From: Fidelibacterota bacterium
GTDB lineage: Bacteria; Fidelibacterota; Marinisomatia; SCGC-AAA003-L08; D37C17
Assembly: GCA_018671635.1 (NCBI GenBank)
Contig: JABHHG010000239.1
Location: forward strand, 1-6,760
DNA length: 6,760 nucleotides
Direction: 5' to 3'
In this document: positions 1 to 6,312 of the stretch, one piece after another
How positions within the stretch are numbered: position 1 is the first letter of the stretch
How the letters are laid out: each line of letters opens with the position of its first letter
Notes under the pieces: generated by a model
Database searches by the model: none
What the model was told of the DNA's origin: nothing
The model's input: only the letters and a program-made list of their open reading frames with translations
Position numbers and translations under genes: made by a program

Positions 1-747
1 ATCAGTGGATTCAAAAAGTTCAGGACTACAAGGCTCCCATTCGTTTGCTATTCCATTACAGGTTTGGGTATCATTCAAAACCCCCATATCTGACACAATA
101 CACCAATATAAATATTCCATAGCCATACACTCATAATCACAAGTGTAGTCATCATAATGGTACCATGCTTCTTCAGGGTAATTGTTGGGAATGCTAAAAA
201 ACTGTCCACCACGTGCAATATCCATGGCATCAGACATGAGTGATGAATTTGCCTGTACACCAAATGCTTCTGGATAAATCTCTAATTGTCCACAAGTATT
301 AATGGTATGTAAAATTTCTTCTACAGATGCATCATCTCCCCAATGACCAGGCTGTGAAGGATCTATTTCATTGTTATACAAAGCAGCACCTAAGCATCCA
401 TTATAGTAGTCAAATACATTATCTTGCCCATTAGACCATTCAGAGTTAAAAAGTGGCATCATGGCATTAGAATTCCTCAAGGCTGCTTCCACAGCAGGGT
501 CATCCACAATTCCATCCTCATTATTATCTAATAGCTCTGCAGCTACTGCCGCCGCATGAAGAACCTTTTCATCAGAAACTTGCGATTCACCATATATTTC
601 AAAACAATCCAATACATTTACATAAGTACTAAAACTGCTCAATGCTTGACTATTTGAGTTAGGATTATCTACTAAATCAAGACATACTGTATTTTGAGTA
701 AATAACACTACAGGCATTAATAGAACTATACTGAGAATATTTTTAAT
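1..747 (-). CDS. Secreted Cys-rich protein of unknown function, 3' end missing
   Basis: An open frame runs without a stop from codon ATT (747-745) to the left edge, 249 codons. The product starts (M)KNILSIVLLMPVVLFTQ, a convincing export signal, so it probably acts in the periplasm or outside. Visible features are an EF-hand-like acidic loop DNNEDGIVDD (residues 74-83), an EEILH segment (143-147), ARGGQF (178-183) and a Cys/aromatic block around 192-215 (AWYHYDDYTCDYEC, then EYLYW). There are about eight Cys in the mature part, which may form disulfides. I recognise no named family. EExxH followed by a later acidic helix could be a metal site, but no HExxH is present. Oddity: the frame has no ATG, GTG or TTG ahead of the signal peptide. 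An in-frame TGA lies at 753-751, leaving only ATA and ATT. ATT overlaps the upstream stop by one base (TAATT), where TAATG would be expected. The in-frame ATG at 717 would destroy the signal peptide. It is probably translationally coupled to the hydrolase gene. Confidence 0.8.
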   Translation of the reverse strand, partial: MKNILSIVLLMPVVLFTQNTVCLDLVDNPNSNSQALSSFSTYVNVLDCFEIYGESQVSDEKVLHAAAVAAELLDNNEDGIVDDPAVEAALRNSNAMMPLFNSEWSNGQDNVFDYYNGCLGAALYNNEIDPSQPGHWGDDASVEEILHTINTCGQLEIYPEAFGVQANSSLMSDAMDIARGGQFFSIPNNYPEEAWYHYDDYTCDYECMAMEYLYWCIVSDMGVLNDTQTCNGIANEWEPCSPELFESTD

Positions 748-2879
748 TATTCAATTCCCAAAATCTCATTGACAAGTAGAACAACATCGAGAATATTGAT
801 TGTGGCATCATTATTCATATCACCATAAATACTCTCATCCTCAATACCCAATATCATATTAACTAAGATGACCACATCTAATATATTCAATTCTCCATCC
901 AAATTAACATCACCACTGGCAAAACACGGTAATCCATCTCCATCACATACACCACACGCATCCTCTACGGCAGGACCACCAGGAATTCCAAAACAATCCG
1001 AAACTGGTGTTGAGAAAGAATCAACATCAAAACATCCATTTAACGGATCAAGATCTGCATCACAGGCGCTTAACGTTACAAGGCCTCCTGTTAATGGATT
1101 TACACCAGATACTATAAAGTCTGAAATGGTAACAGTTACTTCATCACCTAAACCATAATATTGGGAATCAAGTACCAGTACTGTCAATAGATTTCCTTCA
1201 TTACCGCCATCACCAGGGAAACCCGCAGGAATATAACCTGTACCATTTATATCAAATCCCATAACCATACCACTATTTCCGGGAGCACCTATAATAGATT
1301 GAATACCAATGCTATAACCTTCACTTTCACAATATGCAGCAGCAGTAAGCTCATCCATGCCTGCTTCCATGGCCTGTGTGATACAAATGTCAAACTGGAT
1401 ATTAGTACCATCAAATGGAGCTAAAATATCTACAATTCCTGGATTCATGGTATAGTTGAACTGATATCCATTTATGGGGAAAAAATTTACCATCTTAACC
1501 ATTATTACAGCATCAATATTCCCATCACCTGTCAAATCACCAAATGGTGAATCAACAACTGCAACGTCAGCATTTGCAAGACTAAGGTCTAAGTCTAAGA
1601 AAACCTGCAGTTGAGGAAGGGTATAGGCACATACTTCATCAGAAATTATATCTTCGTTACCACTAGCGTCAATCGTAGCTATAGTGTAACAATATTCGCT
1701 GTCATAACTTAGACCAAATCCTGTAGCATCACCGAAGGTTCCATCGTCTAAATAAAATGAATTATCTGAAGGAATATTGCCAACGAATTCTCCATCTCTA
1801 TATATATTATAGGATTCGGCAAAAGCATTTGGTTCCCACTCCACTAATACTTCACTTAATCCACCTTCAGCCACCAAACACAAAGATAGGGGATTCTGTT
1901 GGGAGCAATCTAAGTAATTATATAAAAATGAATAAGCATCTGACTGTATTTGGTAAAAATATTCATTGGGGCCTAAAAACCAATTCCCATTGACTGTCCC
2001 CCAATATTCATGAAGTTCTCCGGATTCTGCATGTAATTCATTTTCAATTCCCACTTCATCCAGTCGCTCATGGATTGGATTAGAACCATAAACAATTGGC
2101 AAGGCAATATTCAGCGTAAATGGCAATCCTGAGTTAAAGGGAACAATGGGATCTAGTGTGCCATGAAACAATATAGCAGGAACAGTATCTTCAGAATTAA
2201 TCCAATCCAAGCCTCCAATAGCTCCCCAGCAACTAACAATTGCATTAGGCTTTGGGTCATGAGCGTAGTCATTCCCTTCACATATAGGACAACCCAGGTC
2301 AGGATCAGATCCGCCTCCATAAGTTGCAACAGGCCTGTCCTCGTCATCCAAATAGCTCAAATGAAGGGCTATTAATGCACCTGCGCTGGTGCCCCACATG
2401 AAAATTTGATCAGGATTAATACCAAACTCTTCTGGAAATTCCCGCAAATAACGGATTGCAGCCCCAGCATCCTGCACGCCCCTATAAACCGCTCTTTCTC
2501 CACTATATGTGCTTATGATATTGAGACCATAACGATAATTGATAGAAATAGCCACATACCCCCGTTTGGCTGCAGATATGGCTAGATCTACAACATCATC
2601 CAATTCATTATGCCCTGAGAAAAAAGCACCCGAATGTGCAAAAATGATTACCGGCCTATTGGTAAGTGTATCCCCAATTGGCGTATAAATATCCATATCT
2701 AGGTCAATATCAACAGTGTTCCATTCAAATAAAAAAAGGAACGGGAGGTCGGGTGCATTCCCGTAAACAACATTCTCCGTTTTTATCACATTTTCGAAAA
2801 CCTCATCTAAATATCGCGTTTGACTGAAGAGGATTCCACCTAAGAGGAATAATAAAGGCAAAATAAGTTTAATTTTCAT
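747..2879 (-). CDS. Secreted alpha/beta-hydrolase (esterase-like) with FN3, cohesin-like and dockerin modules
   Basis: This is a predicted exported carboxylesterase of about 710 residues. Order of parts, counted from the chosen Met: signal peptide MKIKLILPLLFLLGGILFSQ (1-20); alpha/beta-hydrolase (about 30-325); FN3-like domain (330-421); cohesin-like beta domain (423-622); Cys-rich spacer (623-653); C-terminal dockerin (655-710). The hydrolase shows an oxyanion-hole type HSGAFFSG (82-89), nucleophile elbow GTSAG with Ser165, probable acid Asp243 in GTLDPIVP, and probable His290 in GELHEYWG. This fits the BD-FAE/HSL-like esterases. The substrate is unknown; an acyl or feruloyl ester of a polysaccharide is only a guess. 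The dockerin has two calcium-loop repeats. The reading frame is open up to ATG 2963, but 2879 places the signal peptide at the N-terminus. ATG 2903 (MKKLINSH...) is also plausible, and none of these starts has a clear Shine-Dalgarno. The next gene overlaps its stop by one base. Confidence 0.9.
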   Translation of the reverse strand: MKIKLILPLLFLLGGILFSQTRYLDEVFENVIKTENVVYGNAPDLPFLFLFEWNTVDIDLDMDIYTPIGDTLTNRPVIIFAHSGAFFSGHNELDDVVDLAISAAKRGYVAISINYRYGLNIISTYSGERAVYRGVQDAGAAIRYLREFPEEFGINPDQIFMWGTSAGALIALHLSYLDDEDRPVATYGGGSDPDLGCPICEGNDYAHDPKPNAIVSCWGAIGGLDWINSEDTVPAILFHGTLDPIVPFNSGLPFTLNIALPIVYGSNPIHERLDEVGIENELHAESGELHEYWGTVNGNWFLGPNEYFYQIQSDAYSFLYNYLDCSQQNPLSLCLVAEGGLSEVLVEWEPNAFAESYNIYRDGEFVGNIPSDNSFYLDDGTFGDATGFGLSYDSEYCYTIATIDASGNEDIISDEVCAYTLPQLQVFLDLDLSLANADVAVVDSPFGDLTGDGNIDAVIMVKMVNFFPINGYQFNYTMNPGIVDILAPFDGTNIQFDICITQAMEAGMDELTAAAYCESEGYSIGIQSIIGAPGNSGMVMGFDINGTGYIPAGFPGDGGNEGNLLTVLVLDSQYYGLGDEVTVTISDFIVSGVNPLTGGLVTLSACDADLDPLNGCFDVDSFSTPVSDCFGIPGGPAVEDACGVCDGDGLPCFASGDVNLDGELNILDVVILVNMILGIEDESIYGDMNNDATINILDVVLLVNEILGIE
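750..911 (-). repeat. Tandem dockerin repeats at the hydrolase C-terminus
   Basis: Two 24-codon units (840-911 and 750-821) are separated by six codons and encode DVNLDGELNILD... and DMNNDATINILD..., both ending ILGIE. By eye 17 of 24 residues are identical. Acidic or Asn residues at loop positions 1, 3, 5, 9 and 12 fit the type I dockerin F-hand calcium loop. The second loop has Ala instead of Gly at position 6. Dockerins classically bind cohesins; here the module may serve attachment or folding. Confidence 0.85.
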
Positions 2880-3028
2880 GTGAGAATTTATCAACTTTTT
2901 CATCATTATTCTTAAAATATTTGTAACATCATGTAAAACCTTATTATTAATAAAGCTTCTCATTCTAAATTAAAAGCATATTTTTTTGGAATATATTAAG
3001 AAGTTGAGCATTAATCTAGGAAACTAAT
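2880..3028. promoter_or_regulatory. Divergent intergenic region, probably with promoters both ways
   Basis: This AT-rich spacer lies between two gene sets that face apart, so it must hold their promoters unless transcription enters from outside. The self-complementary AATATATT (2990-2997) offers a TATATT -10-like hexamer on each strand, about 31 bp before the plus-strand TTG start. No convincing -35 box is seen for either strand. The left part is open in frame with the hydrolase up to 2963, so if that gene starts further upstream the spacer shrinks to about 65 bp. Confidence 0.3.
3018..3021 (+). promoter_or_regulatory. Ribosome binding site deciding a TTG start
   Basis: AGGA lies seven bases before TTG 3029. 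It supports TTG as the initiator of the cytochrome gene, because the next in-frame ATG (3047) would cut away most of the export signal. Confidence 0.6.
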
Positions 3029-3421
3029 TTGAGACTACTTTTAGGGATGATGATTGTCATCACCACATCTTGTACTGAAATCTTTAAAACAGAATTGCTA
3101 CCCATTAAGGACTGTGCCGGTGATAGTGATATTTGTAGCTACACTGACTCTATACAGCCAATCTTTGATATGTATTGTACAAGATGCCACGGAAACCAAG
3201 GTCGCCTTGATGCCGGTCTTGATTTAACATCTCGCTTTGCGCTTATGTCTGGTTCAGTTAAAGGGCAAGTAATTGTTGAATCAGATAGTGAGAATAGTAT
3301 ACTTTGGCAACGAATCAGCAATGAATCTAATCCCATGCCTCCAGTTGACAACCCTATGATCCATGAAAACTACATCAATATGATTGCAAAATGGATCCAT
3401 GCAGGTGCAATTGACAATTAA
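3029..3421 (+). CDS. Small exported monohaem c-type cytochrome, probable lipoprotein
   Basis: The 130-residue product has one haem-binding motif CTRCH (50-54) inside SIQPIFDMYCTRCHG. A later NPMPP (Met103) is the usual place for the distal Met ligand, and the tail MIAKWIHAGA is typical of these domains. The block GLDLTSR...LMSG...SENSILWQRI resembles Planctomycete-type cytochrome C (PSCyt1-like) domains. The N-terminus MRLLLGMMIVITTSC is short and hydrophobic and ends at Cys15. This looks like a lipoprotein signal, although Thr rather than Leu/Val sits at the -3 position. It would carry single electrons at the membrane surface. TTG is chosen as the start because of the AGGA seven bases upstream. 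It is the first gene of a four-gene operon, and its 3' end overlaps the next gene. Confidence 0.88.
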   Translation: MRLLLGMMIVITTSCTEIFKTELLPIKDCAGDSDICSYTDSIQPIFDMYCTRCHGNQGRLDAGLDLTSRFALMSGSVKGQVIVESDSENSILWQRISNESNPMPPVDNPMIHENYINMIAKWIHAGAIDN

Positions 3422-4010
3422 AGCATTCCTGATTATCACACTATTTTCAATATGCTTCGCTAAATTTACTTCAAGCTATACTTTAAGTGATACTCTCCCT
3501 GTGAATATGCAATTATCTAAAAAGCTGGTCTGGGGGGAAAATGGTCTTGCTCGAAAACTAAATTTGGCACCTGTAAATCGAGTTGATGAATTAAAACTGC
3601 GCCATAAAATGCTTCAAACACATCAAAAGTTAGGACTGCTAACCTTAGGAATGATGGGATACCAGGTCTATCTGGGAAGTAATATGAATAGCCGGAATGA
3701 TAAGGTTCTCCATCGAAAATTAGGCTATTCCACATTTGGAGTATATATGACTGCAGCCGGATTTTCAGTCCTCTCCCCACCTGCCTTAAAATACAATAAA
3801 GGAGTTTCATCAATTAAGCTCCATCGGTATTTATCATATATCCATTTCGCAGGGATGCTCTCCATGCCGTATTTGGGATACTTGTCAGCAGGAAATATGG
3901 ACACAAGTTCAGCAGAATATCACACTAAAGCCTTAAACGCACATAGGATTGTTGGAACCATAACTTTCACCTCTTTATCTTTATCATTTCTCACTATATT
4001 AATTCCATGA
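3411..4010 (+). CDS. Four-helix His-rich membrane protein, cytochrome b561-like
   Basis: From TTG 3411 the product has 199 residues: a signal-like segment MTIKAFLIITLFSICFA (1-17), a hydrophilic stretch, then four hydrophobic helices near 74-89, 104-121, 140-158 and 180-198. His residues sit at or next to the helix ends: His65 and His71 before helix 1, His101 before helix 2, His138 and His145 at helix 3, His171 and His178 before helix 4. The repeated H-x-x-[LI]-G style (HQKLG, HRKLG, HRIVG) is what one expects of a b-type cytochrome related to b561 or ferric-reductase folds, so haem binding is inferred. Start choice: AGG at 3403-3405 lies five bases before TTG 3411 and gives a clean signal peptide. 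ATG 3384 or 3399 are in frame and possible. It overlaps the cytochrome gene by 11 bp (38 bp if 3384 is used) and the next gene by ATGA. Confidence 0.8.
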   Translation: MTIKAFLIITLFSICFAKFTSSYTLSDTLPVNMQLSKKLVWGENGLARKLNLAPVNRVDELKLRHKMLQTHQKLGLLTLGMMGYQVYLGSNMNSRNDKVLHRKLGYSTFGVYMTAAGFSVLSPPALKYNKGVSSIKLHRYLSYIHFAGMLSMPYLGYLSAGNMDTSSAEYHTKALNAHRIVGTITFTSLSLSFLTILIP

Positions 4011-4546
4011 GATTGAGTGTATTGTTTTTATTTGTGGGCGGTATATTCCCAAACTTTCAAGTGGATAAAACGGAAAGCACCATTTCTTATGTGGGGAACC
4101 ATCCCTTTCATGAATGGCAGGGAATTTCATCCCAAATTGAGATTGAAACGGATTGTCATGCGAAAAGAGATGATTGCAATGCTACTATCACCGTGCCTCT
4201 AATCAGCTTTATCTCGGGAAATGATAATCGTGACTCTAATATGCTATTTTATGTAGATGGATTTTCATTCCCCGTTGTTAAAATATCGTTTTCTCATGTA
4301 AATATCTCAAATTTATTATCAATAGAAGAATCTACTTATATTGCTGGTGAAATTGATTTTCATGGATACAAAATAATCCAGGAGATCCCACTATTCATTG
4401 CAAGTGACAAGAATACCATTTCAATTCGATCAAATTTTTCCATCCAATTAAATTCATTTGATATTAAACGGCCATCTCTATTGATGATTCCCATAAAAAA
4501 TGAAATTAAAATTAATGTAAATATATCAGGAAGGTTTATACAATAG
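4007..4546 (+). CDS. YceI-family exported lipocalin-like protein
   Basis: The 179-residue product matches the YceI family in length and landmarks. It has an N-terminal hydrophobic signal (MRLSVLFLFVGGIFPNF), then DKTESTISYVGNHPFHEWQG (20-39), SGNDNRDSNML (70-80, the family's SGN-x-xRD-x-x-L element), GEIDFHG (114-120) and a C-terminal FDIKRPSL...IKNEIKI (151-169). YceI proteins are periplasmic beta-barrels that bind long isoprenoid lipids such as quinones. In E. coli yceI lies next to yceJ, a cytochrome b561 homologue, which matches the upstream neighbour here. Two Cys (50 and 57) could form a disulfide. No Shine-Dalgarno is seen; the ATG overlaps the previous stop by four bases (ATGA), pointing to coupled translation. 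The ligand is not shown by sequence. Confidence 0.88.
   Translation: MRLSVLFLFVGGIFPNFQVDKTESTISYVGNHPFHEWQGISSQIEIETDCHAKRDDCNATITVPLISFISGNDNRDSNMLFYVDGFSFPVVKISFSHVNISNLLSIEESTYIAGEIDFHGYKIIQEIPLFIASDKNTISIRSNFSIQLNSFDIKRPSLLMIPIKNEIKINVNISGRFIQ
4528..4534 (+). promoter_or_regulatory. Ribosome binding site supporting a GTG start
   Basis: AGGAAGG lies eleven bases before GTG 4546, inside the end of the YceI gene. It supports the GTG that overlaps the TAG stop by one base (TAGTG). Confidence 0.55.
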
Positions 4547-5061
4547 TGAAACAGATTATCTTAATCATCATACTTATCTCCATAGGATTCTCACAATTAA
4601 AAATAAATACTATTGCGCCAGATTTTACCCTCTCTGACGCACATGGAATTGAGCATACTCTCTCTGATTATAAAGGTCAATTTGTAATTCTATACTTCTA
4701 TCCTAAAGACAATACGCCAGGATGCACTAGAGAAGCCTGTGATTTTAGAGATAGTTTTTCAGAAATTAGGGCACTGAATGCAACTATTCTAGGAGTAAGC
4801 TGGGATTCATCCAAAAACCACGCCTCCTTCACCGAAAAGTATAGTTTGCCATTTACATTATTATCAGATATTAAAGGTGACGTGACAGAAGCATACAAGG
4901 CAGCTGGCTGGTTTATGCCCAAGCGATACACCTACATTATTGATCCATTAGGAAAAATTATAAAAGTGTATACAAAATTCGATATTTCAGCTCATTCCGA
5001 AGAAATTATTATATTTATTCAAAGTATATCAAAGCCGCTCACAAAAAGTATCTCAAAGTAA
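4546..5061 (+). CDS. bcp: Exported Bcp-type peroxiredoxin (AhpC/TSA fold)
   Basis: The 171-residue product is a thiol peroxidase of the Bcp/PrxQ group. APDFTLSD (24-31) opens the thioredoxin-like fold. YFYPKDNTPGCTREACDFRD (50-69) carries peroxidatic Cys60 and, five residues on, Cys65, the spacing of atypical 2-Cys Bcp enzymes. GVSWDSSKNHASF, LPFTLLSD and RYTYIIDPLGKI follow as usual. Bcp proteins are normally cytoplasmic, but here MKQIILIIILISIGFSQ precedes the domain, so this copy is probably exported or membrane-anchored and would reduce peroxides in the periplasm. It needs an extracytoplasmic thiol donor, which is not in the window. GTG is the start: it overlaps the YceI stop by one base, has AGGAAGG upstream, and gives the full signal. 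It is the last gene of the operon, and no clear terminator follows. Confidence 0.93.
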   Translation: MKQIILIIILISIGFSQLKINTIAPDFTLSDAHGIEHTLSDYKGQFVILYFYPKDNTPGCTREACDFRDSFSEIRALNATILGVSWDSSKNHASFTEKYSLPFTLLSDIKGDVTEAYKAAGWFMPKRYTYIIDPLGKIIKVYTKFDISAHSEEIIIFIQSISKPLTKSISK

Positions 5062-5249
5062 TATAAAGGTCTAAAAAAATAGCCACTCTAGTAATATTTT
5101 AGAATTGATATTATTTTATTCTATCATCAAAAAAGAAAAGTTACATCATAAAATAAATTACGTATTACTCATTTTTATACTTTTTACGTTCTCATTTACA
5201 TTGTGTCCATGGGCAACTATGACTGGGTGGATAAAAAGAAGCCTTCTCT

Positions 5250-5273
5250 TTATATGAGATATGCTCTCATTAA
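5250..5273. repeat. Short imperfect inverted repeat
   Basis: ATGAGA (5254-5259) and TCTCAT (5265-5270) are perfect inverted arms around a five-base loop. TTA (5250-5252) pairs with TAA (5271-5273) if the T at 5253 is bulged. It is not followed by a T-run, so it is not a standard terminator. It could be an operator, a weak RNA hairpin, or chance in AT-rich DNA. Confidence 0.35.
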
Positions 5274-5365
5274 TCCATTTTAATTTCTGTATCATAGAGT
5301 TATATCATCGTTGTAATTTTGCATCTGTCAAATCGATAGCAATCAAACAAATTTATCAAACAACA

Positions 5366-5370
5366 GGGAG
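5366..5370 (+). promoter_or_regulatory. Ribosome binding site of the PuuD-like gene
   Basis: GGGAG lies five bases before ATG 5376, the clearest Shine-Dalgarno in the window, and it fixes the start of the gene. Confidence 0.7.
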
Positions 5371-5375
5371 AACTA

Positions 5376-6176
5376 ATGGAATTATTACATCCAATTTTTA
5401 AATGGCTTCACATATTCGCAGGAATCACCTGGATTGGTCTGCTCTACTTTTTTAATTTTATTAATGGTTCTTTTGCTGCCACATTAGATGGGGATACTAA
5501 AAAGAAGGTTGTGCCTGAGCTAATGCCACGCACCCTCTATTGGTTTCGCTGGGGGGCTGCATGGACATGGGTAACTGGGATTGTCCTATTATATGTTATT
5601 TTCTGGTCTGGCAGCCTCTCTATGGGTATGACTGGTGAGGATGGTAGTATGATGGCAGATAGTGAAGGTACTATCAATAAATGGTCTCATATTATGATTT
5701 TAGCTACATTTCTAGCTGTCTTTGTATATGACTTTATTTACAAAAAGTTTGGCACACTAAATGTTAGGCTATTAACCCTTATTTCATTTTCACTTATTGG
5801 AGCTATGGTTTATTTTATGGGCCATTGTGGGGAATTTGGATTTAGGGCCTACAACATCCATATTGGTGCTATGTTTGGTACCATGATGGCATTTAATGTG
5901 TGGTTTAGAATTTGGCCAGCACAGCAGAGAATTATTACTGCTATTAAAAATGGTGATGCGCCAGACTCTGCAGATCCAGCAATGGCAGGACTTCGCTCTA
6001 AGCATAATACCTATATGTCTATGCCATTAATATGGACCATGATTAATGAACATACTACAGTATTCAATAATATTTTAGGTTTACATACTGGTGTTGAATT
6101 AATGATAATAATTGCAGTAGGCTGGCATATTATCTTTCAATGCTATAAGAAAGCAGAAAAAGTTGAAGGATTTTAA
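5376..6176 (+). CDS. PuuD-like integral membrane protein (urate hydroxylase N-terminal family)
   Basis: The 266-residue product is an integral membrane protein. It matches the membrane part of the PuuD/urate oxidase N-terminal family: HIFAGITWIGLLYFFNF (12-28), ELMPRTLYWFRWGAAWTW (48-65), NVWFRIWPAQQRII (174-187) and RSKHNTYMSMPLIWTMINEH (207-226). Hydrophobic helices are seen near 10-30, 60-78, 104-123, 130-149, 160-180 and 235-256, with His at 12, 105, 150, 162, 210, 226, 237 and 251 that could include haem or metal ligands. Characterised PuuD is longer, about 400 residues, with a C-terminal cytochrome c domain. This protein ends soon after the last helix and has no CxxCH, so urate oxidation is not safe to assume. 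No other purine-degradation gene is in the window. It stands alone: a strong ribosome binding site precedes it and an intrinsic terminator follows the stop by 22 bases. Confidence 0.85.
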   Translation: MELLHPIFKWLHIFAGITWIGLLYFFNFINGSFAATLDGDTKKKVVPELMPRTLYWFRWGAAWTWVTGIVLLYVIFWSGSLSMGMTGEDGSMMADSEGTINKWSHIMILATFLAVFVYDFIYKKFGTLNVRLLTLISFSLIGAMVYFMGHCGEFGFRAYNIHIGAMFGTMMAFNVWFRIWPAQQRIITAIKNGDAPDSADPAMAGLRSKHNTYMSMPLIWTMINEHTTVFNNILGLHTGVELMIIIAVGWHIIFQCYKKAEKVEGF

Positions 6177-6198
6177 ATAAACCTTATATTTTGACTAT

Positions 6199-6227
6199 AA
6201 AAAAGCCTGGCATCGCCGGGCTTTTTT
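6199..6227 (+). terminator. Strong rho-independent terminator
   Basis: The arms AAAAAAGCCTGGC (6199-6211) and GCCGGGCTTTTTT (6215-6227) pair along their whole length with one G-T wobble, around the loop ATC, giving a GC-rich stem and a T-run. It ends the PuuD-like transcript. The A-run on the other side means it could also work on the minus strand, but no minus-strand gene is seen to use it. Confidence 0.93.
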
Positions 6228-6275
6228 AGTTCGGTTTAATATTCTCCTTTTTTGCCTATGAATAATGGTTTTAAA

Positions 6276-6295
6276 TTTCGAATTCTAATTCGAAA
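6276..6295. promoter_or_regulatory. Perfect 20-bp palindrome, candidate TetR operator
   Basis: TTTCGAATT (6276-6284) and AATTCGAAA (6287-6295) are perfect inverted arms around CT. The site ends 17 bp before the ATG of the TetR-family gene. Size, symmetry and place are typical of an autoregulatory TetR operator. No T-run follows, so it is not a terminator. Binding is inferred. Confidence 0.65.
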
Positions 6296-6312
6296 ACTAA
6301 AATAGGCACGTG

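Larger units (their letters stand above)
5062..5375. other. Intergenic AT-rich stretch, no gene recognised
   Basis: About 314 bp lie between the peroxiredoxin stop and the PuuD-like gene. No tRNA, riboswitch or clear intrinsic terminator was recognised. It must carry the promoter of the downstream gene unless there is read-through; TTGTAA (5310-5315) with a weak TCGATA 16 bp later is the best but poor candidate. A short open frame (5209-5283, 24 codons) has no ribosome binding site and is not called. The only structured element seen is the inverted repeat at 5250-5273. Confidence 0.5.

Noticed and set aside
75..263. Minus-strand open frame of 62 codons
   Set aside because: It lies in another frame of the same strand as the secreted Cys-rich protein, whose frame is open over the whole 1-747 and has a signal peptide.
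868..1158. Plus-strand open frame of 96 codons
   Set aside because: It lies antisense to the dockerin/cohesin part of the hydrolase, has low-complexity Ser/Thr/Pro content and no ribosome binding site. The minus-strand protein has clear domains.
2153..2375. Open frames on both strands in the hydrolase domain
   Set aside because: They are shadows of the hydrolase reading frame with no recognisable motif.
3517..3813. Minus-strand open frame of 98 codons
   Set aside because: It is antisense to the b561-like gene, has no recognisable motif, and the sense frame has membrane helices and conserved-looking His.
5209..5283. 24-codon frame as a small protein gene
   Set aside because: It has no Shine-Dalgarno or recognisable feature, and AT-rich gaps give such frames by chance. 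It is kept only as an observation.
6276..6295. Palindrome as a second terminator
   Set aside because: It is AT-rich with no downstream T-run, and it lies just before a gene start rather than after a gene end.
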